This document shows, piece by piece, positions 8,143-15,879 of a stretch of DNA of 64,000 nt (its first letter is position 1; every line of letters starts with the position of its first letter). Where the stretch lies: positions 2,666,001 to 2,730,000 of the forward strand of contig OZ244029.1 of NCBI GenBank assembly GCA_965214945.1, given 5' to 3'. The stretch comes from JAAXHB01 sp965214945 (lineage in GTDB: Bacteria > Actinomycetota > Acidimicrobiia > Acidimicrobiales > Aldehydirespiratoraceae). Under the pieces are notes generated by a model. That model saw only the letters and a list, made by a program, of their open reading frames with translations. It ran no database searches and was not told where the DNA came from. A program made the position numbers and the translations under genes.

Positions 8143-8787
8143 TCACCCGTCGGTGGGCGCCCGCACCTCCAGGCCTATGCGCTTGGGGTCGCCACCGTTG
8201 GAGGCCGACGTCTCGCTCGGACACGCCGACACGGCCGCCAGCACGTCAATACACGCACGCAGCTCGATGTAGTCGCCCTCGGCCGCCGGCGACTCGCGGA
8301 ACACCAGCCGCCGCTCGTCCTCCACATCGGTGAACATAAAAACGTTGAACACGTCCGGGATCAGGTCGGGCGCCACACCCCAGGGCCGCACCGCTTCCTC
8401 CAGGTTGTCCTGACATGTGCGATGGCCCGACGCGATCCCGTCGCGCACCGAGTACACGCCGCGCGAGCAGCGACCTCCGTTCCACGCGAAGTGAACGCCC
8501 ACCGGGTCGTCGGTCACCTCCAGCATGGGCCGTTCATAAGGCGGTCGTGACCACAGCGTGGTCACCCGGCGCATCGTTCCGGTGCCGGCCAGCATGTTCA
8601 GCGCCACAGTCTGGCCGGCGTGGTAGCCCTCGCGGGGGTTGTCAAGCGCCAAGAACGCAGTGTCAGCCACCTGCGGCCCGTCCACCGCGATGATCCGAAG
8701 CCAATGCCCGGCCGGCACCTCCACCGCGCGGCCTTCGCAGCGCGGCACCATCACGGTCTCGACCAGGCGGCGAGGCGACAGGCTCAC
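8143..8787 (-). CDS. DUF1989 (urea carboxylase-associated family) protein
   Basis: 214 residues. Diagnostic pieces are VPAGHWLRIIAVDGPQVAD, NGGRCSRGVYSVRDG, PDVFNVFMFTDV and LRACIDVLAAVSACPS followed by SNGG. DUF1989 proteins are often encoded next to urea carboxylase, guanidine carboxylase or aminomethyltransferase genes; their reaction is not settled and the conserved Cys/His suggest metal binding. The GTG start overlaps the TGA of the Rieske gene upstream (GTGA), so the two are translationally coupled. This ties the protein to the Rieske oxygenase pathway. Confidence 0.87.
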   Translation of the reverse strand: MSLSPRRLVETVMVPRCEGRAVEVPAGHWLRIIAVDGPQVADTAFLALDNPREGYHAGQTVALNMLAGTGTMRRVTTLWSRPPYERPMLEVTDDPVGVHFAWNGGRCSRGVYSVRDGIASGHRTCQDNLEEAVRPWGVAPDLIPDVFNVFMFTDVEDERRLVFRESPAAEGDYIELRACIDVLAAVSACPSETSASNGGDPKRIGLEVRAPTDG

Positions 8788-10097
8788 GCCACGGTCTCGC
8801 AGGTCACGCCGCAGGCTCCGGCTGTCGTGAGCTTCACGTCGGCGGACATCAGCTCACGCCAGGCGCGCAGATAGCCGCGCATCGGCCCCTCATGAGTGAC
8901 CGGCGCCCGCTGCAGTCCGTCGTCCGACTCCGACATCGTCGGTATGCCCAGCCCCTTGCTCATGTCCACCCACTCGATCTCGGCGATCCCGAGCCCCTCC
9001 TGACAGCGCTCGAACAGCTCCAGGTCGTCGGGGTTGCCCAGGCTGGGAAAGTCCTCGGCGATACGCATCCGCATCACGTTCACCTCTTCGGGCGCGCCCT
9101 CAGCGGCGCAGACCCACGTGTGCAGCCGGGTCTCGTCCACGCTCACCGGCTCGACCACCTCAAGATGGTTGCCCTTGATCAGCAGGTTCGGGAAGATCGA
9201 CAGGTTCACCATCGACCCCGGTGCCATCTCGAGCACCTCGGCGCTGGCGTCGCCATGGCGCTCGCGGATGCGGGCCTCGTAGCTCTCGCGGCCCGGCACC
9301 GGCCGCTGCGTCTCCCAGAACGACTTCGCCAGGCCCGGCCGCTGATCGACGAACATGTGCCCGTTGCCTAGATCGGCACCGTACATGCCGGTGGTGTCGG
9401 GGCTGGTCTTGAACTGCGACAGCGACCTGGCGCCGCCGTGCTGGCGCTCGTTGAGCAGCACGAAACTTCGGTGGGCGAACGTCGGATGGAGGCCGTCGGC
9501 GGCGTTGTCCCACGCCAGCTTCCAGTTGCCGCGGTAGATCATCCGCTGCCGGTTGCGCACCTCGACGCGGCCGCTAGGGGAGCGGTCCACGAACTCGTCG
9601 ATCAGTGGACCGGCCGGGCCCAGCCATTCGGCCAGCTCGGGCGCGTCAGGGTTGAGCGTCGCGAAGATCAGGCCCCGGTAGACGGCCAGCCTCGGCGCCT
9701 GTGCCAGCCCGTGGTCGGCTAGGTCAAAGTCGTCGGGGTACCCCTTGCGGAACGGCACGTTGACCAGATCGCCCCGGTTGGAGTAAGTCCAGCCGTGATA
9801 CGAGCACTGGAAGCGCCTCGCGGAGCCGCGCTCCTGCTGGCACACCGTGGAGGCCCGGTGCGAGCAACGATTGAACAGAGCGTGCAGGCCGCCGTCGGCG
9901 TCTCGGGTGACGATAACCGGCCGCAGTCCCATGCTCGCGGCCACGAAGTCGTTCGGCTGGGGTACCTGGCTCTCGTGGGCGAGATACACCCACGACCCGC
10001 CGAACACTCTCACCATCTCCTCGGCGAAGATCCCGGGATCGACATATGCCAGACGGTGAACCCGGCCCGTCTGCACGAACTCGTCCAGGCTGCTCAT
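8784..10097 (-). CDS. Rieske aromatic-ring-hydroxylating-type oxygenase, alpha subunit
   Basis: 437 residues. The Rieske [2Fe-2S] site is CSHRAS followed by CSYHGWTYS (Cys-x-His, Cys-x2-His) near residues 86-107. The catalytic mononuclear iron motif is DNAADGLHPTFAHRS near residue 195-210, with the bridging Asp and two His. It is expected to oxygenate an organic substrate with electrons from a reductase that is not encoded in this window. A beta subunit gene lies 103 bp upstream, so an alpha3beta3-type enzyme is likely. ATG start; its stop overlaps the DUF1989 start. Confidence 0.93.
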   Translation of the reverse strand: MSSLDEFVQTGRVHRLAYVDPGIFAEEMVRVFGGSWVYLAHESQVPQPNDFVAASMGLRPVIVTRDADGGLHALFNRCSHRASTVCQQERGSARRFQCSYHGWTYSNRGDLVNVPFRKGYPDDFDLADHGLAQAPRLAVYRGLIFATLNPDAPELAEWLGPAGPLIDEFVDRSPSGRVEVRNRQRMIYRGNWKLAWDNAADGLHPTFAHRSFVLLNERQHGGARSLSQFKTSPDTTGMYGADLGNGHMFVDQRPGLAKSFWETQRPVPGRESYEARIRERHGDASAEVLEMAPGSMVNLSIFPNLLIKGNHLEVVEPVSVDETRLHTWVCAAEGAPEEVNVMRMRIAEDFPSLGNPDDLELFERCQEGLGIAEIEWVDMSKGLGIPTMSESDDGLQRAPVTHEGPMRGYLRAWRELMSADVKLTTAGACGVTCETVA

Positions 10098-10130
10098 GTC
10101 CGAGGCCCCTTCCTACCCACAGCTCTGTTG

Positions 10131-10221
10131 CCTGAGGCTCCTTGCTTACCCTGAGGCTCCTTGCCTACAAGATGAACGCGAACTTCCTGAGACTCTCTGC
10201 CTACAAGATGAACGCGAACTT
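10131..10221 (-). repeat. Nested direct repeats at the 3' end of the beta subunit gene
   Basis: A 19-bp unit of the form CCTGAGGCTCCTTGC(C/T)TAC starts at 10131 and 10150 and, degenerate, at 10186. A longer segment, GCCTACAAGATGAACGCG plus five bases, occurs at 10163-10185 and again at 10199-10221 (period 36). The second longer copy encodes the last residues of the beta subunit (KFAFIL and stop), so the stop region has been copied downstream. Confidence 0.8.
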
Positions 10222-10800
10222 GCGGACATCGCCGGCGCTGTCCACGAGCCGGACGATCTTGTGCCTGATTGCCCAGCCGTCGCCCAGCTCAGCCAGCGAG
10301 TAGTCATTGCGGCTGACAAACGGCGTGAGGCGCCCGAGGCGGTACTCCCAGACGACGGTCGAGCAGCGCGCCAGGGTGTCGTCGCTGCCGGCGTGGTCGG
10401 GCCACGCCTCCACGTTGGACACCACACGGCAGGTTCGAGAAGGCGGGTTCTGGGCGTGCGCCCAGCCGGTCTCAAGCAGACCGACACGGTCGGCCATGCG
10501 CCGCCGGTCGTCGAACAGGAACGACACCTGACGGCGGGGGTCGCCGTCAGGGTCGAGCGGGATCCAGTACACGCAGTCGTCGGTGAAGCGCGCCAGCCAG
10601 CCTCTGTAGTCGCGGTCGTCGAGCAGGCGTGCTTCGTGGTGCAGAGCCTGCTCCACCGCGGGCCGCAAGGCCGGATGGCTCGGCCCGCGGTCTTCGGTGC
10701 GGGCCGACACCAGATCGAACAGCCGCTGATACAGGCCGTCCTCGACCACCGAGGCGCCCGTCACCCTCACTCCCACGAACGGCTTCGCTGGGGCAGGCAA
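10201..10800 (-). CDS. Ring-hydroxylating dioxygenase beta subunit (SnoaL-like fold)
   Basis: 199 residues. Family features are EARLLDDRDYRGWLARFTDD, CVYWIPL and a C-terminal WAIRHKIVRLV followed by an F/I-rich end. Beta subunits have a cystatin-like fold and stabilise the alpha subunit without cofactors. The first in-frame start is TTG at 10800, 25 bp after the aldolase gene; GTG codons at 10776 and 10770 are alternatives, and none has a strong Shine-Dalgarno. It belongs with the Rieske alpha gene that follows. Confidence 0.88.
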   Translation of the reverse strand: MPAPAKPFVGVRVTGASVVEDGLYQRLFDLVSARTEDRGPSHPALRPAVEQALHHEARLLDDRDYRGWLARFTDDCVYWIPLDPDGDPRRQVSFLFDDRRRMADRVGLLETGWAHAQNPPSRTCRVVSNVEAWPDHAGSDDTLARCSTVVWEYRLGRLTPFVSRNDYSLAELGDGWAIRHKIVRLVDSAGDVRKFAFIL

Positions 10801-10825
10801 GGCGCTGCGAGTGTTCGGGCGGGCG

Positions 10826-11617
10826 TCACAAATGGACGGCTTCGCGCAGGCGGGCGATCAGGGCGGCGGGGTCGGGCGAGCCCCAAACGTTGCGGCCGAA
10901 CACTACGCCGGCACCTCCGGCATCCACCAACCGCCTCACCCTTGACACCAAGGCGTACTCGTAGTCCAGGGCGTCCTCGTCGCTTCTGGGGCCGCCAAGG
11001 GCCAGCACCGGGCCGGGGCAAGCGCCAGTGACCGCCGCGAACGTGCCGGGATGCGGGCACATGGTCTTGACGATGTCGGCACCGAGTTCCACGGCGATGC
11101 GGGCGCCTCTGCCGACGTTCTCGTCCGTCCACGGCACGTTCTGAGCCCAGCCGCCCGGTATCGACTCGGCCATCACCGGCAGACCCAGCCGCTCGCACTC
11201 GGCGGCCAGCACGGCGAGGCGCTGCAGCGAGCGGTGCTCGTCGACAGCGCCAGGATAGATCATGATCACCACCGCGTCGGCACCGAGCGTCATGGCCTGC
11301 TCGGCCGTGTAAAGCAGTGACGAGTCGTCACTTGCCCGGGAGTCGCCGAGGTCGGACACGCCTCCGTCGACCCGCAGTACCAGCGCCGTGTCGGCGAATG
11401 CTTCAGGGCGCGAGCGGGCCAGGTGCCACGTGGCCAGCACGCCGTCGGGACCGGGGCGCGCCGACGCCACGGCGTCCACAGCGTCTGAGGGCACGCCTGC
11501 TCCCATGTAGGCGGGGTGGTCCATCGCCACCACGACTGCCCGGCCGTCGGCACCGAAGATGCGTGCCATGCGGCGGCGCTTGCCGGCACCGGTGGCTGAA
11601 TGCGCTATTGCGCTCAC
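10826..11617 (-). CDS. DhnA/LsrF-type class I aldolase family protein
   Basis: 263 residues with a TIM-barrel pattern: VVVAMDHPAY near residue 30, LRVDGGVSDLGD, ADAVVIMIYPG, LPVMAESIPGG, then ADIVKTMCPHP, whose Lys is the expected Schiff-base residue, and VFGRNVWG at the C-terminal phosphate-binding end. It belongs with fructose-bisphosphate aldolase class I, LacD and LsrF. The substrate is open; its place between two Rieske genes suggests C-C cleavage of an oxygenated product. Its GTG start overlaps the TGA of the upstream Rieske gene (GTGA). Confidence 0.82.
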   Translation of the reverse strand: MSAIAHSATGAGKRRRMARIFGADGRAVVVAMDHPAYMGAGVPSDAVDAVASARPGPDGVLATWHLARSRPEAFADTALVLRVDGGVSDLGDSRASDDSSLLYTAEQAMTLGADAVVIMIYPGAVDEHRSLQRLAVLAAECERLGLPVMAESIPGGWAQNVPWTDENVGRGARIAVELGADIVKTMCPHPGTFAAVTGACPGPVLALGGPRSDEDALDYEYALVSRVRRLVDAGGAGVVFGRNVWGSPDPAALIARLREAVHL

Positions 11618-12801
11618 GAAGCGACCTCCTCAGATGCGGACGTGAACTCGTCATCGGCGAGTGGTGTGGCCACATCGGCTCGCACCATGCGCATCACGTG
11701 AGCGGCCCTGCCCTCCCAGGCAGACGGCGGGCCCACCCGGTAGAACGGCGACCGCAGATTCTTCATCAGCTCGGTCACCATGTCGGTGTCCTCCTTGTTG
11801 GTGGTCTCCAGGCGGTCGAGTTCGAAGTTCTGTTCTTCGATCGATTTGTCGATCCCGTAGATGCGGCTGAACAGACGAGTGCGGTCGGGGGCTATCGGAT
11901 CGGCCCGCACCAGGATGAGCTGCGTCGGATAGGGCAGCGGCGTGAGGTTCGGGTAGATGAAGTCGGCGTAGTGGCCGCGTAGCTGCTCGTCGGTGAGGTC
12001 GCGGCGGCCCCCTGAGGCGTTGTCGCTGTCGGCGTGAGGCTTGAACCCGCTGCAGGTGCGACCCTCGAATCGCACGATGGTGTCCATCTGCTTGCGGAAT
12101 TTGTTGAGCCGGCGGTGGACGAAGCGAACGTGGTAGTCGTCGTTGGAGTTCTCCGCGAAGGCTTTCCAGTTGATCGGATAGGTCTGGTCGAGCTCACGGT
12201 GATAGCGGGTGAACTCGAAGAACCTGTACAGGTCGTAGCGTTCAGCGAGCGGGGCGACCCACTCCCGGAAAGCCGGCGCCCGCTTCGACAGGCAGCCGAA
12301 GATCAGCTTCCCCCAGGCCACCTCAATGCGGATTGGCACCAACCCGTAGTCGTCTGAGGGCAGGCTCTCGGGGTACATGCGAATGCGGTCAGGGATGCCG
12401 ATCAGCCGTCCGTCGATGGAGTACGCCCAGTTGTGGTACGGGCAGGTCATGGTCTTGCCACAGTTGCCCGACGGCTCGAACAGCAACCCCGACGCCCGGT
12501 GCCGGCAGTTGTTGAGGAACCCCTTTACTGAGCCGTCCTGCTGGCGGATCACCATCACCGGCTGGTAGCCGATGACCCCCGTGATGTAGTCGCCGGGCTC
12601 GGTTAGGTCTTCGGTGTCGCCCAGCCACACCCAAGACCGGGCAAACACCCGCACCATCTCCAGGTCGAACAGCTCCTGGTCGTACACCTCATAGGGCTGC
12701 AGCATCGGGCTTGCGAGCGGCGCATTGACCAGACCCGAGGTCTCGGCAACGCGGCGCTGCAGTCGGACGGTCAGCGGGTGGGGCTTCACGTCGGAAATCA
12801 T
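11614..12801 (-). CDS. Rieske oxygenase alpha subunit (second)
   Basis: 395 residues and first gene of the minus-strand operon. The Rieske site is CRHRAS followed by CPYHNWAYS near residues 78-103. The catalytic iron site is NSNDDYHVRFVHRRL near residue 195-205. It differs clearly from the other two Rieske proteins here, so it likely has its own substrate, and it has no neighbouring beta subunit of its own. It starts at an ATG with no gene for 300 bp upstream. Confidence 0.92.
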   Translation of the reverse strand: MISDVKPHPLTVRLQRRVAETSGLVNAPLASPMLQPYEVYDQELFDLEMVRVFARSWVWLGDTEDLTEPGDYITGVIGYQPVMVIRQQDGSVKGFLNNCRHRASGLLFEPSGNCGKTMTCPYHNWAYSIDGRLIGIPDRIRMYPESLPSDDYGLVPIRIEVAWGKLIFGCLSKRAPAFREWVAPLAERYDLYRFFEFTRYHRELDQTYPINWKAFAENSNDDYHVRFVHRRLNKFRKQMDTIVRFEGRTCSGFKPHADSDNASGGRRDLTDEQLRGHYADFIYPNLTPLPYPTQLILVRADPIAPDRTRLFSRIYGIDKSIEEQNFELDRLETTNKEDTDMVTELMKNLRSPFYRVGPPSAWEGRAAHVMRMVRADVATPLADDEFTSASEEVAS

Positions 12802-13101
12802 GCAGCGATGCTAGTTCGGAACAGCCGACGGGCTACCACGGGCCGGCAGGATCGCCTGCTCGCTCGCCACGCTCACAGAGGGAAAGCGGTGGGCGGGAGT
12901 CAGCGCGGGCGGTGGGCCGGGAGTTCGCAGGCCAGAGCGCGACACCGGCAGGTGCGGCAGTCTCCGGTGTCAGTCGCCGTGTCAACGACTGATGTCTCCG
13001 AATCCCCGGCCGCGTTCCGGCGTTGACAGCCACCGGAGCTGCTCACTATAGTTACCTGTTCGCCAGCCCCTGCTGAGAAGCCCCCCCCTGAGGAACCCGC
13101 T
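12802..13101. other. Divergent intergenic region with one clear promoter
   Basis: No gene is supported. It separates the Rieske operon (minus) from the coiled-coil gene (plus). The right half holds a near-consensus promoter (13023-13052) and a run of eight C at 13080-13087. I could not identify the promoter for the minus-strand operon. Confidence 0.5.
13023..13052 (+). promoter_or_regulatory. Sigma-70-type promoter of the coiled-coil gene
   Basis: TTGACA (13023-13028), an 18-base spacer and TATAGT (13047-13052) form the best promoter match found here. The -10 box lies within the palindrome ACTATAGT. A GAGGA ribosome-binding site at 13090 is seven bases before the GTG start at 13102. Confidence 0.7.
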
Positions 13102-13611
13102 GTGACGAACGGAGCGACCGCCATCCTCGTATCCGTGATGGTCGCCTTTCTTGGCCTGAATACGACGCTTATAGTTTTCCTGTTCAGGCAGATCGGCAAG
13201 ACAGAACGCAGCCTCAGAGCCGACATGAAGGCTGACATGAACGCCGGCTACGACCGCTTGAAAGCCTACATGAACGCCGGTTTTGACCGCTTGCAGGCCG
13301 GCCAGGACAACCTGAAAGCCGAAATCGGTGACCTCTCCCGGAGGGTGAGCAACCTCGAAGCCGATGTCGCAGCCCTAAAATCCGATGTCGCAGCCCTAAA
13401 ATCCGATGTCGCGGTCCTAAAAGCTGACGTCACGGCCCTAAAATCCGATGTCACGGTCCTAAAAGCTGACGTCACGGCCCTAAAATCCAACGTCATGGGG
13501 TGGACCCCCATCATCATGGCCCTGATAGCCCGGTCTGTTTCTGCCGGCGAAACCGCCCTCGCCTCTGAGCCCGCACCTCCGCCGGCGGTGTCCGAGCCCG
13601 ACAGCGGCTAA
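13102..13611 (+). CDS. Membrane-anchored heptad-repeat coiled-coil protein
   Basis: 169 residues from a GTG with a good ribosome-binding site. Residues about 6-28 are a membrane span, followed by a short duplicated helix (MNAGYDRLKAY, MNAGFDRLQAG). From about residue 85 to 133 come seven exact heptads of the type LK(S/A)DV(A/T)(A/V), a textbook coiled coil encoded by 21-bp repeats (13354-13500). A hydrophobic stretch (WTPIIMALIA) and a Pro/Ala-rich tail end the protein. Codons CTA and AAA inside the repeats are rare for this GC level. No family was recognised; a structural or scaffold role is inference. Confidence 0.72.
   Translation: MTNGATAILVSVMVAFLGLNTTLIVFLFRQIGKTERSLRADMKADMNAGYDRLKAYMNAGFDRLQAGQDNLKAEIGDLSRRVSNLEADVAALKSDVAALKSDVAVLKADVTALKSDVTVLKADVTALKSNVMGWTPIIMALIARSVSAGETALASEPAPPPAVSEPDSG
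13354..13500 (+). repeat. Seven 21-bp coding repeats (heptads)
   Basis: Units start CTNAAA/CTCGAA and differ by few bases; from unit 4 onward the pattern alternates as a 42-bp higher-order repeat in which GCTGACGTCACG recurs. The number of units could change in steps of one heptad without shifting the frame. Confidence 0.9.
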
Positions 13612-14018
13612 ACCTCGGGCTTGGTTCGCTGTTGCCGGCAGACCAGTTTGCAGCACGAACTCCGAAGCCAACCCATATAGACGGCAGCTGGGCTGGGACA
13701 TTGGTGGGACGATTACACGATCGGGACGCTGCGACCGGCGACGTGTTACCGTCCGGCGCCCACGGGCCGACGATGGCCGAACTTGCTACCGGGGCCGGGG
13801 TTGATCGTGGGGCTGTGCCGGTGTGCGCTTGCCACGATTGACCGCGAAGCCCGGGGCTCTGTGGAATGACGACGTCCAGTACCTCACAAATGCCCCACAG
13901 AGGCGGAGGTGTGCTTTCTGCGGCAACCACGGCAAACCACGCACAAGCGTCGGCAGCGGCGCCGCCATCGTCGGGGTGGAGGTGTGCTTTCTGCGGCAAC
14001 CACGGCAAAGCTGGTCGA
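13612..14018. other. Intergenic region before the amidase gene, with 32-bp direct repeats
   Basis: About 400 bp without a supported gene. Two perfect 32-bp repeats lie at 13905-13936 and 13978-14009. An open frame continues from 13866 into the amidase, but its first 51 codons look non-coding and contain the repeats. A promoter for the amidase was not identified. Confidence 0.5.
13905..14009 (+). repeat. Pair of perfect 32-bp direct repeats, 73 bp apart
   Basis: GGAGGTGTGCTTTCTGCGGC plus 12 further bases occurs at 13905-13936 and 13978-14009. Each copy would encode CAFCGNHGK in one forward frame, but the copies are in different frames, so a shared protein motif is unlikely. The second copy ends nine bases before the preferred amidase start. 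Confidence 0.85.
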
Positions 14019-15677
14019 GTGAAACCTGCTCTTACCGAGGCCGAGATTTTCCCCCAGGAGCTGGTGGCCGCGGCCGCCGAATCCCAGGCGACGCTCACGC
14101 CGAAGCTGGCCGAACTCGCCGCCGTACAGCTGTCGTTCCCGGGCGGGCCAGGGTTGACGGCGGCAGAACGCTGGATCGAGACCGGCGGCCCGAGCCCTGA
14201 CGGGCTACGCCTGGATCCTGCGTGGTCGAGCGATCGCGGTGAGGTCGCCCCAGCCGCAACGCCGGCGGCCAAGCCGACAACAGTCACAACGGCAAGGGAC
14301 GCGACCCTGCCGTCTGCGACCGTCGCTGAGCTGCTGGCGGGGTACCGCAGCGGGGAACTCAATCCAGTGGAGGTTCTAGAGGACGCGCTCACCAGGATGG
14401 ACGCAGCCGACGGCGGGCTTCACGCTGTGGTGACGCGCCTCGACGACCGGGCCCGTGCCGCGGCGGCAGAGTCAGCTCGTCGCTGGCGGTCCGGCGGGGC
14501 TCGGCCTCTCGAAGGCGTACCGGTCGGCGTCAAGGACATCATCGAGACCGCCGGAGTACCGACCCGGGCCGGCTCTGCGCTGTTCGCCGACCATGTGCCG
14601 TCCGCCAGCGCCACCGTGATCGACCGGCTGGAGCGCGCCGGCGCTGTGGTGGCAGCCAAGACCGCCACACCGGAGCTTGCCTTCGGCGACGAGAGCGGCG
14701 ACGGTGTCGTCAACCCGCGCGGCGCCGGCCGCTGGGCGGGCGGCAGCTCGTCGGGATCGGCGGCTGCGCTGGCCGCGGGCTTGTTGCCAGCCGCACTCGG
14801 CACCGACACCGGCGGCTCGATCCGCGTGCCGGCCTCGTATTGCGGCGTGTGCGGGCTCAAGCCGACGTTCGGGCGGGTGCCGAGAACGGGCGTGTTCCCG
14901 GTGTCGTGGACTCTGGACCATGTCGGCCCGATGGCCCGAACCGTCGACGATCTGGCACTGCTGCTGACAATCATGGCCGGCGCCGACCCGGACGATCCCT
15001 ACTCGTCGCCGCAGCCCGTGCCCGACTACCCCGCCGCGGCCGCAGCCGCAGCGGAGGACCTGACCGGGCTGCGAGTCGGCATGCCCGGAGGATGGCTGGC
15101 CGAGGGATGCAGCCCAGGCGTGATAGCCGCCCGCAATGCGGCGGCAGACGCCCTCACAGCCCTCGGCGCCGAGGTCACGGAGGTGAAAGTCCCCCACGCC
15201 GAGCTGGCCGGAACCGTCGCTTGGCTGATCACCGTGGTCGAGTTCGCAGCCAACCACGACCCCCGGCTGAAACGCGCCGCGGACTTCACGCCCTCGGCGG
15301 CATATCGGCTGGTGGCCGGCGCCCGCGCCAGCGCCGGCGACTACGCCAGAGCCCTGCGCGCCCGCCGCCTGGTACAGCGCGACTTCGATGCGGTGTTCAA
15401 ACAGGTCGACGCAGTGCTCACACCGGCCACCCCGACCGCGGCACCCGACATGTCCTCGTTCTTCGATGACGGCGACCGCCTGTGGCTCGACAAGGTGGCC
15501 CGCACGCTGCTGATCTTCAACGTCACCGGGATGCCGGCGCTGGTGGTTCCCGTCGGCGACGACGACGGCCTTCCCGCCGCTGTGCAGATAGCCGCCCGAC
15601 CGCACAGTGACGCCTTGTGCCTGGCCGTGGGCGCAGCCCTTCAGCGGGCGGCTGAGCCCGAGCTTGGTATGGGCTGA
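14019..15677 (+). CDS. Amidase (amidase signature family)
   Basis: 552 residues from the GTG at 14019. The catalytic triad regions are present: Lys in VPVGVKDIIETAGVPT, the cis-Ser loop GGSSSGSAAALAAG and the nucleophile Ser in GTDTGGSIRVPAS. Family members hydrolyse amides such as nitrile-derived amides, aryl amides or allophanate; the substrate here cannot be set. About 95 residues precede the amidase core, an Ala/Glu-rich region possibly helical. An ATG at 13866 gives a 603-residue version, but its extra part is repeat-derived and low quality. The gene stands alone on its strand. Confidence 0.88.
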   Translation: MKPALTEAEIFPQELVAAAAESQATLTPKLAELAAVQLSFPGGPGLTAAERWIETGGPSPDGLRLDPAWSSDRGEVAPAATPAAKPTTVTTARDATLPSATVAELLAGYRSGELNPVEVLEDALTRMDAADGGLHAVVTRLDDRARAAAAESARRWRSGGARPLEGVPVGVKDIIETAGVPTRAGSALFADHVPSASATVIDRLERAGAVVAAKTATPELAFGDESGDGVVNPRGAGRWAGGSSSGSAAALAAGLLPAALGTDTGGSIRVPASYCGVCGLKPTFGRVPRTGVFPVSWTLDHVGPMARTVDDLALLLTIMAGADPDDPYSSPQPVPDYPAAAAAAAEDLTGLRVGMPGGWLAEGCSPGVIAARNAAADALTALGAEVTEVKVPHAELAGTVAWLITVVEFAANHDPRLKRAADFTPSAAYRLVAGARASAGDYARALRARRLVQRDFDAVFKQVDAVLTPATPTAAPDMSSFFDDGDRLWLDKVARTLLIFNVTGMPALVVPVGDDDGLPAAVQIAARPHSDALCLAVGAALQRAAEPELGMG

Positions 15678-15879
15678 CCTGGCTGCTGGTCGCCTAGAGT
15701 CGGACGCTGGCTGATTGCGAACGGTCGAAGATTGCCATGATCTTGTCCGGGTGTTCGCATGGCGTGAAGCCGTCAAGCGCAACACCTGAGGCCGCCGGGC
15801 GGCGTATCCACCGCGAATAAGGCGAGCCGGCAGCCGACAGCTGGCAGCCGGCATCGAAGGATCACTGAAGGAGACCGAG

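Noticed and set aside
13080..13087. Run of eight C as a phase-variable tract
   Set aside because: It is upstream of the start, between promoter and ribosome-binding site, and no length variation can be judged from one sequence.
13905..14009. Possible CRISPR array from 32-bp repeats with a 41-bp spacer
   Set aside because: Only two copies, one spacer, no cas genes and no further degenerate copies on either side.
13866..14018. Amidase N-terminal extension with CAFCGNHGK as a zinc-binding motif
   Set aside because: The motif comes from a DNA repeat read in different frames in its two copies, and amidases do not need it; the GTG at 14019 is preferred.
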